Both the position numbers and the translations under genes were made by a program. A stretch of DNA of 64,000 nucleotides from SURF-21 sp964510515 (GTDB lineage Bacteria; Actinomycetota; Geothermincolia; Geothermincolales; RBG-13-55-18): NCBI GenBank assembly GCA_964510515.1, contig CAZEAU010000004.1, forward strand, positions 1-64,000, written 5' to 3'. The notes beneath the pieces were generated by a model. It ran no database searches. It was given only the letters and a program-made list of their open reading frames with translations, and was not told the DNA's origin. This document shows, piece by piece, positions 27,068 to 35,917 of the stretch (position 1 is the first letter of the stretch; every line of letters starts with the position of its first letter).

Positions 27068-28486
27068 ATGCCTTCGGATATTGTAGAGCGCTACCGTCCA
27101 CTCTTCGAGCCCCGCAGCATCGCCGTCGTGGGGGCGACGGACAATCCCTTCAAGCTCGGTTACCATTCCCTTGCCGCCGTGACCTCCGCCGGCTTCACGG
27201 GCGAGGTCTTTCCGGTGAACCCCAAGGCGGGAGAGAGCATTCAGGGCTTGCGCGCCTACCGCTCCATAAACGACCTGCCGCGGGGGGTGGACCTCTTCAT
27301 GTACGCCATACCGGAGAAGCAGGTCCTCGTCTCCCTGCGCGAGACGGTGGAGCGGGGCGGGAAAGCCGGGGTCGTCTTCGCCGGGGGCTTCCGCGAAAGC
27401 GGCCCCGAGGGCCACGCCCTGCAGGAGGAGCTGATGCGCATCGCGCAGGGGGGAAGGATAAAGCTCGTCGGCCCCAACTGCGTCGGGGTGGTCAACATGC
27501 ATGCCCGCCTCAACGCCACCTTCGGCAGCCCCATGTCCCTCTTCCCGCTGGGCGACATCTCGGTAGTCAGCCAGAGCGGAGGCATGGGCAACAGCATACT
27601 CAACGAGCTCATGGACGAGCAGGTGGGCATAGCCAAATTCGTGAGCATCGGCAACCGCGCCAACGTCGAGTTCGCGGACATGGTCGAATACCTCGCCGAG
27701 GACGACGAAACCGCCGTCATCTGCCTCTTCGTCGAGGGCCTCGACGACGGCGCCGCCTTCCTGGCGAAGGCGAGGCAGGCCTCGCGCCGCAAGCCCGTGG
27801 TCGTCTATTCGCGCGGCTACACCGAGACCTCCTCCCGCACCGCCTCCTCGCACACCGGATCGATGGCCAGCAGCGAGGAGGTCTATCGTGGCGCCTTCCG
27901 CCAGGCCGGCTTGCTGCAGGTCGAATCCGCCTCCGCGATGGCCTGCGCCGCCAAGGCCGCCTCCATGGGCGCGGTGCCGGCGGGGCCCGGCGTGTTCGTC
28001 TCCACCCATTCCGCCGGGCCGGTGGTGGCCATCTGCGACATCTGCGAGAGAGGAGGGCTGCGCTTCCCTCCCCTCAGGCCGGAGATCTCGAGGGCGGTGG
28101 CGGATTTCATCCCCGCCCATTCCGTCGCGGCCAACCCCCTGGACATGTTCGCCTTTGCCTGGACCGACACCTCGCTCTACCTGAGAGCGACGGATCTCGC
28201 CCTCTCCCAGGAGGACATACACTGCGCCGTCGCCGTCTTCGTGACCGGGGGAGGAGCGGGGCCCGTCTTCCCCGCGCGCGAGTACGCCGAGATCGGGCGC
28301 AAGCGCGGCAAGCCGGTCTTTATCTGCCTCATCACCCCCTGCGCCCTCATCTCCGACATCGCGGAGGCGCAGAGGCACGGGGTGCCCGCCTTCAGCTCCC
28401 CCGAGAAGATGGGCCAGGCGCTCGTGCACCTCCGCCGCCTCTCCTGCACGGGAGCGGCGGCGGGAAGCGGGCGGGAGCCGAGATGA
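27068..28486 (+). CDS. ADP-forming acyl-CoA synthetase alpha subunit (acetyl-CoA synthetase, NDP-forming)
   Basis: 472 residues from ATG 27068 behind GGGGAGGTGACAGGC. Rossmann CoA-binding front (IAVVGATDNPFKLG), succinyl-CoA synthetase-type domain with SQSGGMGNS, and the phospho-histidine in SSHTGSMA. The reaction is acyl-CoA + ADP + Pi to acid + CoA + ATP. The protein ends about where the alpha subunit ends, so the ATP-grasp beta part must be elsewhere; no beta gene follows. Instead it overlaps a Memo-family gene by four bases. This conserves energy from acyl-CoA in anaerobes. Confidence 0.88.
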   Translation: MPSDIVERYRPLFEPRSIAVVGATDNPFKLGYHSLAAVTSAGFTGEVFPVNPKAGESIQGLRAYRSINDLPRGVDLFMYAIPEKQVLVSLRETVERGGKAGVVFAGGFRESGPEGHALQEELMRIAQGGRIKLVGPNCVGVVNMHARLNATFGSPMSLFPLGDISVVSQSGGMGNSILNELMDEQVGIAKFVSIGNRANVEFADMVEYLAEDDETAVICLFVEGLDDGAAFLAKARQASRRKPVVVYSRGYTETSSRTASSHTGSMASSEEVYRGAFRQAGLLQVESASAMACAAKAASMGAVPAGPGVFVSTHSAGPVVAICDICERGGLRFPPLRPEISRAVADFIPAHSVAANPLDMFAFAWTDTSLYLRATDLALSQEDIHCAVAVFVTGGGAGPVFPAREYAEIGRKRGKPVFICLITPCALISDIAEAQRHGVPAFSSPEKMGQALVHLRRLSCTGAAAGSGREPR

Positions 28487-29718
28487 CGGGGCCATCGGAA
28501 TACCCGAAGCTGCGGCGCCTGGAGGCGTTCCCGGCCAAGCAGCAGGGACGCGAGGTCATCGCCCTGCGCGACCCCGAGGGATACCTCGGGGGGATAGTGG
28601 CGCTCGCGCCCCCCATCTACTATATCGCCGCCCTCTGCGACGGCACGCGCTCGCTGCGCGAGCTGCAGGCGGCCTACGTGCGCCGCTTCGGCGACATCGT
28701 CACCAGCGAGCAGGTAGCGGCCATCGTGACCGAGCTGGGGGACAAACTCCTGCTCGATAACGACGGCTTCCGCGCCTACAAGGGCCGCCTGGACGCGGAA
28801 TACCTCTCCCTCCCCAACCGCCCCATGACCAGCGCCGGCAGCGGCTATGCCGCCGACCCGCGCGAGCTGATCGGGCAGGTGCGCGCGCTGCTGGAGGGTG
28901 CGGGGGAGCCGCGCGACCTCGGCGGCATGCCGCTGGGCGCCATCGCCCCCCATATCGACCTGGAGCGGGGACGGGAATGCTACGGCAAGCTCTATTCCGC
29001 CCTCGCCGCGTCCGCCGCCGCCGACCCGGTGCCCCTGGTGGTCATCCTCGGGACCTGTCACGGCGAGATGCAGGGGCCTTTCGCGCTCACGCGCAAGAAC
29101 TACCTCACCCCCTTCGGCCTGGTGGAGACGGACGCCGGGCTGGCGGAGGGCATGGCGCGGGCGGCGGGCATGGACGGCCTGGGGGACGAGCTCTCCCACC
29201 GCTCCGAGCACTCCATCGAGATGCAGCTGCCGCTGCTGTGCGTGATCTTCGGGGGGGCGGACCGCTTCCGGCTGCTGCCCATCACCTGCAATTCATTCCA
29301 TCCCTTCCTCGCGGACGGCCGCTCCCCCGCGAGCGATCCCGAGGTCGGCGCCTTTATCGCCGCCCTCAAGGGGCTGCTCTCGGCCCTGGAGGGCGGGGCC
29401 CTTTTCCTGGCCTCCGCCGACCTCGCCCACGTGGGCAGTCGCTTCGGCAGCCTCATCCCCCTGGACGGCGTCCTTCTCTCCTCCACCATGGCCAAGGACA
29501 GGGAGATGCTGAGGCGGGTCGAGGAGGGGGACGCCGAGGGCTTCTACTCCTTTATCGCGGCGGAGAAGGACGCCCGGCACGTGTGCGGGCTCTCCCCCAT
29601 CTACACCCTGGCCAAAGCCCTGGAGGGGCGGCGGAGCGAGCTCATCGACTACTGTCACTGGTTCGACCAGGGAGAGGGCTCGGCGGTCACCTTCGCCAGC
29701 CTGGTCTTCCCGAAATAG
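28483..29718 (+). CDS. AmmeMemoRadiSam system protein B (Memo family), with N-terminal winged-helix-like extension
   Basis: 411 residues from ATG 28483, overlapping the synthetase stop (ATGA). Residues about 130-411 are the Memo fold: GAIAPHIDLERG, LGTCHGEMQGPFALT, HRSEHSIEMQLPLL and ASADLAHVG, with the metal-site histidines of the family. The first 110 residues are an added PqqD- or wHTH-like domain (LCDGTRSLRELQAAY). Memo proteins act with a radical SAM AmmeMemo protein and AMMECR1; those genes are not here. Translational coupling to the acyl-CoA synthetase is unusual. Confidence 0.82.
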   Translation: MTGPSEYPKLRRLEAFPAKQQGREVIALRDPEGYLGGIVALAPPIYYIAALCDGTRSLRELQAAYVRRFGDIVTSEQVAAIVTELGDKLLLDNDGFRAYKGRLDAEYLSLPNRPMTSAGSGYAADPRELIGQVRALLEGAGEPRDLGGMPLGAIAPHIDLERGRECYGKLYSALAASAAADPVPLVVILGTCHGEMQGPFALTRKNYLTPFGLVETDAGLAEGMARAAGMDGLGDELSHRSEHSIEMQLPLLCVIFGGADRFRLLPITCNSFHPFLADGRSPASDPEVGAFIAALKGLLSALEGGALFLASADLAHVGSRFGSLIPLDGVLLSSTMAKDREMLRRVEEGDAEGFYSFIAAEKDARHVCGLSPIYTLAKALEGRRSELIDYCHWFDQGEGSAVTFASLVFPK

Positions 29719-29903
29719 CCGCCGCGCGCGGGCGTGGCGGACTTTCGCCCCCAGCGCTCGTCAGCGCGTCCCCGGCTCGGTTAAGATGGGAGGCAAGCGA
29801 CCCGGGCCGAGACAGGATGTGCCCGGTACCTGCCTTTCAGCCGCGAACACCCTGCCCGCAAGGGACGCCGACGCGCGGCGGGGCCGACCCGCGGTGCCCG
29901 CCC

Positions 29904-30884
29904 TCATGAGTTCTCGGGAAAGAAACAGGCGGTGAAGTGCCCGGGGGATTTTTCCTCCAGGGGCGGCTCCTCCCGGCTGCAGATATCCTGGCGCTTCCAG
30001 CAGCGGGGATGGAACCTGCAGCCGCCGGGGGGGTCGATGGGGCTGGGCACATCGCCCTCGAGAATGATGCGCCGCCTCTCCTTCTCCTTGGCCGGGTCGG
30101 GGAGCGGCACAGCCGACATCAGGGCCACGGTGTAAGGATGCCTGGGGCTTTCGTAGAGGAGGTCGTGCCCGGCCCACTCCACGATCTTGCCCAGATACAT
30201 CACCGCCACCTCGTCGCTGATATGGCGCACCACGGAGAGGTCGTGGGCGATGAAGACATAGGTGAGGTCGAAGTCCTCCTGCAGCTCCTTGAGGAGGTTG
30301 AGTATCTGGGCCTGGATGGAGACGTCGAGGGCGGAGACCGGTTCGTCGCAGATGATGAGGCGGGGGCGCAAGGCCAGCGCCCTGGCCACCCCGACGCGCT
30401 GCCGCTGCCCCCCCGAGAACTCGTGGGGATAGCGCGCGAAGTGTTCCGGCTGCAGCCCCACGCGGTCCAGGAGCTCTATGGCCCTCTCGCGCCTCCACGC
30501 CTTGTCCCCCTCCTTGTGCACGACGAGGGGCTCCATGACGATGGCGCCCACGTGCATGCGGGGATTGAGGGAGGCGTAGGGGTCCTGGAAGACTATCTGC
30601 ATGCTCCTGCGCACCGCCCGCAGCTCCCTGCGGCGGAGCTTGAGGATGTCGCGGCCGTCGAAGACGACCTCCCCCTGGTCCGCCTTGACGAGGCGCAGGA
30701 TGAGGCGGGCGAGGGTGGACTTGCCGCACCCGGACTCGCCCACCAGGCCCAGGGTCTTGCCCTCGACGACCTGCAGGGAGACACCGTCCACGGCCTTCAC
30801 CGTCCCCCCCAGGCGCGACATGATGAGGCCTTTGCCCACGGGGAAGTGCTTGACCATGCCCCGCACCTCGAGCAACGCGTCCAT
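29904..30884 (-). CDS. dppF: Oligopeptide/dipeptide ABC transporter ATP-binding protein (DppF/OppF type)
   Basis: 326 residues from ATG 30884, which overlaps the dppD stop (ATGA). Walker A GESGCGKST, signature FSGGQRQRVGVARAL, Walker B LIICDEP and H-loop AHDLSVV. The C-terminus has the cysteine-rich oligopeptide/dipeptide tail (GGCRFHPRCWKRQDIC) found in DppF/OppF. Drives import of peptides or related solutes by the dppBC permease. Last gene of the five-gene operon. Confidence 0.93.
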   Translation of the reverse strand: MDALLEVRGMVKHFPVGKGLIMSRLGGTVKAVDGVSLQVVEGKTLGLVGESGCGKSTLARLILRLVKADQGEVVFDGRDILKLRRRELRAVRRSMQIVFQDPYASLNPRMHVGAIVMEPLVVHKEGDKAWRRERAIELLDRVGLQPEHFARYPHEFSGGQRQRVGVARALALRPRLIICDEPVSALDVSIQAQILNLLKELQEDFDLTYVFIAHDLSVVRHISDEVAVMYLGKIVEWAGHDLLYESPRHPYTVALMSAVPLPDPAKEKERRRIILEGDVPSPIDPPGGCRFHPRCWKRQDICSREEPPLEEKSPGHFTACFFPENS

Positions 30885-31894
30885 CACTCCTCCACCCCCC
30901 GGCCATGCCGCTCGAAATCGGCGGCGAAATGGCAGGCGGAGAGGTGGCCGGGCTCCGCCTCCAGGAGCGGGGGCTCCAGCTCCCTGCATATCTCCTCGGC
31001 GAAGGGACAGCGCGGCGAGAAGCTGCACCCCGGGGGCAGGTTGATGAGGGAAGGCGGGGAGCCGGCGATGGTCAGCAGGCGCTCCCTTTTCTCGTCCAGG
31101 CGGGGCACGGAGCGCATGAGGCTCCAGGAATAGGGGTGACGGGAGTTGTAATAGACCCCGCCGATATCCGCGTATTCCACCACCTTGCCCGCGTACATGA
31201 CCAGCACCGCCTCCGCCAGCCCCGCCACCACGCCCAGGTCATGGGTGATGAGCATTACCGCCAGGTTTATCTCGTGCTGCAGCCTGCCGATGAGCTCCAT
31301 TATCTGCGCCTGTATGGTCACGTCCAGGGCGGTGGAGGGTTCGTCGGCGATGAGCATCATCGGCTCGCAGGACAGGGCCATGGCGATCATGGCGCGCTGC
31401 CGCATGCCCCCGGAGAACTCGTGCGGATACATCTTGTAGCGCCTCTCGGCCTGCGGTATCTCCACCATCTGCAGCAGCTCGATGGATCTCCGCCTGGCTT
31501 CCTTGCGCGAGATGTCCTGGTGCTCCTGTATCTGTTCCCGGATCTGGCTTCCGATGGTGAACACGGGGTTGAGGAAGGTCATGGGGTCCTGGAATATCAT
31601 GCCGATGTGGTTGCCGCGCACGCGGCGGATGTCCCTGTCGCTCAGCCCCAGCAGGTCGCGTCCGGCGAAAACGACCTCCCCCGCCTCCACCTTTCCGGGC
31701 GGGTCGGGGACGAGGTTGAGGATGGAGAGGGCGGTGACCGACTTGCCGCAGCCGGACTCCCCCACCACGGCCAGGGCCTCGCCGCGGTCGAGGCCGAAGG
31801 AAACGCCGTCGACCGCTTTCACCACACCGTCCTGGGTGTGGAAATATGTCCTCAGGCCCCTGACCTCCAGGAGCCTCCCGCCGCTTGTGCCCAT
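30884..31894 (-). CDS. dppD: Oligopeptide/dipeptide ABC transporter ATP-binding protein (DppD/OppD type)
   Basis: 336 residues. Walker A GESGCGKSV, signature FSGGMRQRAMIAMAL, Walker B LIADEPSTALD, H-loop THDLGVVAG and the C-terminal cysteine set CSFSPRCPFAEEIC. Partner of DppF. Its start is one base from the dppC stop and its stop overlaps dppF, indicating coupled synthesis of the ATPase pair. Serine is used in the second Walker position (GKS). Confidence 0.93.
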   Translation of the reverse strand: MGTSGGRLLEVRGLRTYFHTQDGVVKAVDGVSFGLDRGEALAVVGESGCGKSVTALSILNLVPDPPGKVEAGEVVFAGRDLLGLSDRDIRRVRGNHIGMIFQDPMTFLNPVFTIGSQIREQIQEHQDISRKEARRRSIELLQMVEIPQAERRYKMYPHEFSGGMRQRAMIAMALSCEPMMLIADEPSTALDVTIQAQIMELIGRLQHEINLAVMLITHDLGVVAGLAEAVLVMYAGKVVEYADIGGVYYNSRHPYSWSLMRSVPRLDEKRERLLTIAGSPPSLINLPPGCSFSPRCPFAEEICRELEPPLLEAEPGHLSACHFAADFERHGRGVEE

Positions 31895-31895
31895 C

Positions 31896-32885
31896 TCACA
31901 CGCTTCCCTTCAGGCGCGGGTCCAGGGCGTCGCGCAGGCCGTCGCCCAGGAGCACGAAGGCCAGCACCCCCAGCACTATGGCCGTGCCGGGCACGAACAT
32001 CATCCAGGGCTCGGTGTTGTAGAAGGGGAGGTACTGGGCGAGCATGTTCCCCCAGCTGGGGGCGGGCAGCTGCTGCCCCAGCCCCAGAAAGGCCAGCCAG
32101 GCCTCGGCGAGTATGGCGCCGCCCACCCCTATGGTGGCGTAAACGATGATGGGCTGGATGGCGTTGGGCATGATGTGCCTCCAGATGATGCGGGTATGCC
32201 CGGCGCCCAGGGCGCGCGCGGCCTCCACGTACTCGTTCTCCTTGACGGAGAGTATGGAGCCGCGGAAAATCCTGGCAATGGTCGCCCACCCCAGCACGCC
32301 GATGGCGATGAAGACGTTCTGCAGGCCCGGCCCCAGGACGGTCATGATGACGATGGCGCCGAGCACGGTGGGAAAGGCGAAGAAGACGTCGGCCGACCTC
32401 ATGATCACCGCGTCCCACCAGCTGCCGAAATACCCGGCAAGGGACCCGAAGAAAAGCCCGATGACCAGGGAGATGGCGACGGCGATCACGCCCACCTGCA
32501 CCGAGACCCTGCTGCCGTAGATGAGGCGCGAGAGGATGTCCCGGCCCAGGTCGTCCGTGCCCAGCCAGTGCTCGGAACTCGGCCGCTGCTTGACCACCGC
32601 CCTCTTCATCTCCGGGCTGACACTGGAGTCGTAGAGGGGGCTGTACACGGGGTCGTGGGGAGCGAGCAGGGGCGCGAAGGCGGCCACCAGGAGCATGAAG
32701 ACGATGATCCCCAGCCCCACCATGGCCAGCTTGTTGTGGCGCAGGCGGTGCCAGACGTCGCCCCAGAGGGCGGTGCGGCCATGCACCCTCTGCTGCCCCA
32801 GGATCAGCTCGAACTCCTCGATCTCCAGGCCCAGGTCGGGCTCCTTGCCCGGCACCAGGTCCCCGGGGGGCTTGCCGGAGTCCAA
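31896..32885 (-). CDS. dppC: Peptide ABC transporter permease (DppC type)
   Basis: 329 residues from TTG 32885 behind GAGGTGAGCTGAT. N-terminal cytoplasmic segment, then membrane helices with the BPD-transporter EAA loop (EAARALGAGHTRIIWRHIMPN) that docks on the ATPases. It forms the membrane channel with DppB. The first TTG start is unusual but common in this window. Confidence 0.92.
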   Translation of the reverse strand: MDSGKPPGDLVPGKEPDLGLEIEEFELILGQQRVHGRTALWGDVWHRLRHNKLAMVGLGIIVFMLLVAAFAPLLAPHDPVYSPLYDSSVSPEMKRAVVKQRPSSEHWLGTDDLGRDILSRLIYGSRVSVQVGVIAVAISLVIGLFFGSLAGYFGSWWDAVIMRSADVFFAFPTVLGAIVIMTVLGPGLQNVFIAIGVLGWATIARIFRGSILSVKENEYVEAARALGAGHTRIIWRHIMPNAIQPIIVYATIGVGGAILAEAWLAFLGLGQQLPAPSWGNMLAQYLPFYNTEPWMMFVPGTAIVLGVLAFVLLGDGLRDALDPRLKGSV

Positions 32886-32886
32886 A

Positions 32887-33849
32887 TCAGCTCACCTCCG
32901 GGGTCTCCCCCAGGCGGATGCGCGGGTCGAGGAAGGCGTAGGAGATGTCCACCAGCAGGTTGATGAAGACCACGATGAGCACGAGCACGAAGACCAGCCC
33001 CAGCACCATGTTGTGGTCGCGCTGCAGCACTGCGTTGTAGAGCTTATGGCCCACGCCGGGCCAGTTGAAGATCATCTCCGTGAGCACCGCCGCCCCGATG
33101 AGGACGCCGAAATCGATGCCCAGGTAGGTCACCACGGGGATAAGGCTGTTCCTCAGGCCGTGCTTGTAGATGACCTTGCGGTTGGAGAGCCCCTTGGCGC
33201 GGGCGGTCTGTATGTAGTCCTGGCGCATGACCTCCAGCATGGAGGAGCGGGCCAGGCGCGCCACGTAGGCGGTGGAGATGGCCGCCAGCGCCAGCGCCGG
33301 CATGACGTAATACTGTACGCTCCCCGGGAAGCCCGTCCCCGGCGGGGGCGCGCCCGAGGCCGGCAATATGTGCAGCCACTGCGAGAAGAAGAGCTGCATG
33401 AGGCGGCCTATCCAGTATATGGGCATGGCCACCAGCACCGAGGTGGCGATAGTGGCCAGCACGTCCATGATGGAATACCGGCTCACGGCGGATATCACCC
33501 CGGCCAGGATGCCGAAGATGACGATGATGACCTCCGCCACCAGGGCCAGCTTGATGGACCACCACAGTCCTTCCCTGATGATGTCCTTGACCGGGCGCTT
33601 ATAGGTGTAGGAATCGCCGAGGTCGAACCTGGTCAGGTTCTTGAGGTAGATGCCCAGCCGAGTGAGGAAGGGCTTGTCCAGGTTGAACTTGATGCGGATG
33701 CTCTCCAGCATCTCCGGGGTGCCGCCCTTGGGCACGCGCATACGCGCCACGTCGCCGGGGATGACCGCCAGCATGAAGGATATCAGCACCACCACGCCGA
33801 TGATGACGATGAGCGTCTGATAGAGCCTGCGTAATATGAATATCAGCAT
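32887..33849 (-). CDS. dppB: Peptide ABC transporter permease (DppB type)
   Basis: 320 residues from ATG 33849. Starts with the DppB/OppB-like first helix (RRLYQTLIVIIGVVVLISFML), has the periplasmic loop with KGGTPEML, and the EAA-like loop (TARAKGLSNRKVIYKHGLRNSL). Together with DppC it makes the channel. It follows dppA by 119 bp that contain a long hairpin, so its expression can be lower than that of the binding protein. Confidence 0.92.
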   Translation of the reverse strand: MLIFILRRLYQTLIVIIGVVVLISFMLAVIPGDVARMRVPKGGTPEMLESIRIKFNLDKPFLTRLGIYLKNLTRFDLGDSYTYKRPVKDIIREGLWWSIKLALVAEVIIVIFGILAGVISAVSRYSIMDVLATIATSVLVAMPIYWIGRLMQLFFSQWLHILPASGAPPPGTGFPGSVQYYVMPALALAAISTAYVARLARSSMLEVMRQDYIQTARAKGLSNRKVIYKHGLRNSLIPVVTYLGIDFGVLIGAAVLTEMIFNWPGVGHKLYNAVLQRDHNMVLGLVFVLVLIVVFINLLVDISYAFLDPRIRLGETPEVS

Positions 33850-33907
33850 CTAAACGCTCCCGACCTCTCCTCGGCTTTTTGAGAGCACGCTCAACCTGGC
33901 GTGAAGA

Positions 33908-33942
33908 ATGGAGGCCCGCAAGGATTTCTCGCAGGCCTCCAT
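33908..33942 (-). other. 15-bp intercistronic hairpin between dppA and dppB
   Basis: On the minus strand ATGGAGGCCTGCGAG-AAAT-CCTTGCGGGCCTCCAT pairs almost completely (two G-U pairs). It lies 27 bp past dppA. Such a hairpin commonly protects the binding-protein transcript and reduces read-through to the permease genes; that role is inferred. No T-run, so not a full terminator. Confidence 0.6.
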
Positions 33943-33968
33943 CGGTTTGTTCAGCTTCCGCCCGACGC

Positions 33969-35594
33969 CTACTCCAGGTCCGTGAAGTAAACGCGGTCCA
34001 GCGGCGTGATGTCGTCCGCGGTGCGGATATAGCCCGCGACATTCTTGCCATAGACGCGCGAGGTCTTGTAGAACATCAGCGGTATCTCCGGCGCGTCGTC
34101 GAGGATTATCCTCTCGATCTCGCGGTAGAGCTCGAGCCTCTCCTTCTCATCCGGGGTGCTGCGCGCCTTCACGAACAGCTCGTCCACCTCCGGGTTGTCG
34201 TACTGCGTCATGTTGTCCGCGCCCACATTGCCGGAGTAGAACATGGGGTAGAGGAAGTTATCCATGATGGGATAGTCCGCCAGCCACCCCAGGCGGAAGA
34301 AGGTCACCGTCCCCCCTTGGATGAGGTCGAGATAAGTGCCCCACTCATAGCCCTCGATGTCGAAGTCGACCCCGATGTCCGCGAGGTTGCCCTGCACGAA
34401 CTGGGCGATGGTGTCATGCCCGACGCCGGTGTTGTATCCCAGCGTCAGCTTGGGCAGGCCCTCGCCCTCAGGGTAGCCGGCCTCCTCCAGGAGCTCCTTG
34501 GCCTTATCCGGGTCGTACTTGTACTCCATGGCGTTCTTCTGGAAGCCCACGATGCCCTCGGGCACCAGGCCAGTGGCCGGGTTGCGCTGTCCCTCCATGA
34601 CCACGTCGCACAGGGTCTGTCGGTCAACGGCGTAGTTGAGGGCCTTGCGCAGCTCGGGGCTGTCCTTCCACGGCTCGGCGTTCACATTGTAGCCGTAGTA
34701 ATAGATGCCGAGCATGGGGTTGAAGAGGGCCCTTTCGCCGAACTCGGCCTCCGCGGCCGCGAACTGCCCCTGCGGTATCTGGACATCGTCCAGCCCGCCC
34801 GCCTTGAAGTCCTGATAGGCCGTCTCGTCGTCCATGTAGATCTTGAAGACCACGCCGTCCAGGTAGGCGGGCTCGCCGTAGTAATCCTCGAACCTCTCCA
34901 CCACCACCTGCTGCTCATGCGCCCAGGAGACGAACTGGAAGGGGCCCGTCCCCACCGGGTTGTCGCTGAAGTTGTCGCTCCCCACCTCGTCCACCACTTC
35001 CTTGGGGATGGGCGAGAAGACGGGATGGCAGGTGTGATAGATGAAGTCCGCGTAGGGATAGGAGAGGGTTACCTCCAGCGTGTAGTCGTCCAGCGCCTTG
35101 ACGCCCTCCAGCTCGGTGGCCTCGCCTTCCTGGAACTCCTCGAAGCCCTTGATGGGCGACAGGTGATAGGCGACCTCGGATACCGTCACGGGGTCGGCCA
35201 CGCGGTTCCAGGAATAGACGAAGTCGTCCGCGGTGCACTCGCGGCCATTGTGGAACTTCACGCCCTCCTTGAGATAGAAGGTGAACACCGAGGCATCCTC
35301 GTTGGCCTCGTAGGTCTCGGCCATGGCCGTGACCAGCCCCATGGTCTCCGGATCGTTGTCCATCAGGCCATCGTAAATCTGCTTGGCGACCTCGATGCCC
35401 TGCGATTCCTGCAACTGGGCCGGGTCAAGGGACACGGGCTCGGTGTTGAGGCAGGCGTTGAAGGTGCCGCCCTCCTTGGTCCCCTTCTCCTTTTCCTCGT
35501 CCTTCTTCTCGCCGCAGCCGCCGAAGAGCATGGTCGCGCTCAAGGCCAGGACGGCGAAGACGGTCAGGACGATGATTAACCTGCTCTTTCTCAT
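33969..35594 (-). CDS. dppA: Extracellular peptide-binding lipoprotein (DppA/OppA family, SBP family 5)
   Basis: 541 residues from ATG 35594 with consensus AAGGAGGTCACAT. Lipobox MLFGGCGEKK gives a lipid-anchored protein; a charged KKDEEKEK linker follows. The family 5 signature (GTFNACLNTEPVSLDPAQLQ) begins the mature domain, and the C-terminal lobe matches (FLRLGWLADYPIMDNFLYP). Captures peptides or nickel-like or other solutes for the downstream permease; exact ligand is not readable. First gene of the operon. Confidence 0.92.
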   Translation of the reverse strand: MRKSRLIIVLTVFAVLALSATMLFGGCGEKKDEEKEKGTKEGGTFNACLNTEPVSLDPAQLQESQGIEVAKQIYDGLMDNDPETMGLVTAMAETYEANEDASVFTFYLKEGVKFHNGRECTADDFVYSWNRVADPVTVSEVAYHLSPIKGFEEFQEGEATELEGVKALDDYTLEVTLSYPYADFIYHTCHPVFSPIPKEVVDEVGSDNFSDNPVGTGPFQFVSWAHEQQVVVERFEDYYGEPAYLDGVVFKIYMDDETAYQDFKAGGLDDVQIPQGQFAAAEAEFGERALFNPMLGIYYYGYNVNAEPWKDSPELRKALNYAVDRQTLCDVVMEGQRNPATGLVPEGIVGFQKNAMEYKYDPDKAKELLEEAGYPEGEGLPKLTLGYNTGVGHDTIAQFVQGNLADIGVDFDIEGYEWGTYLDLIQGGTVTFFRLGWLADYPIMDNFLYPMFYSGNVGADNMTQYDNPEVDELFVKARSTPDEKERLELYREIERIILDDAPEIPLMFYKTSRVYGKNVAGYIRTADDITPLDRVYFTDLE

Positions 35595-35829
35595 ATGTGA
35601 CCTCCTTGCCAGGTTCACTCTCACCCTTTGGGAGAAACATCTTTCCCTGCAGCGGTGCATTCTCTATGCAACCCTTGCTCTCACCCCCTCCGTCCGGAAC
35701 CGGGATCCCGGAATTCGCGCATCGCCGCATACGGCGACGACCGCCAGTGAGTGGATGTGTTCGTGGATGTTCACCCCCCTCTGCTTACCGGCTTATGCCC
35801 TTTCCCTTTCTTTCCCAGCCTTGTACCCA

Positions 35830-35859
35830 ATTATATGAATACCCGCCAAAACATGTAAA
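35830..35859 (-). promoter_or_regulatory. Promoter of the dppABCDF operon
   Basis: TTTACA (35859-35854) and TATAAT (35835-35830) are separated by 18 bp on the minus strand. The predicted leader of about 230 nt before dppA (35595-35825) has no gene and contains small hairpins (CGCCG-CATA-CGGCG; CCGGGATCCCGG). Confidence 0.65.
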
Positions 35860-35917
35860 GGACAGCCCTCTGCACCCCCATCGAACGCACGGCCATAAGG
35901 CCGTATCCCGCTTTATA

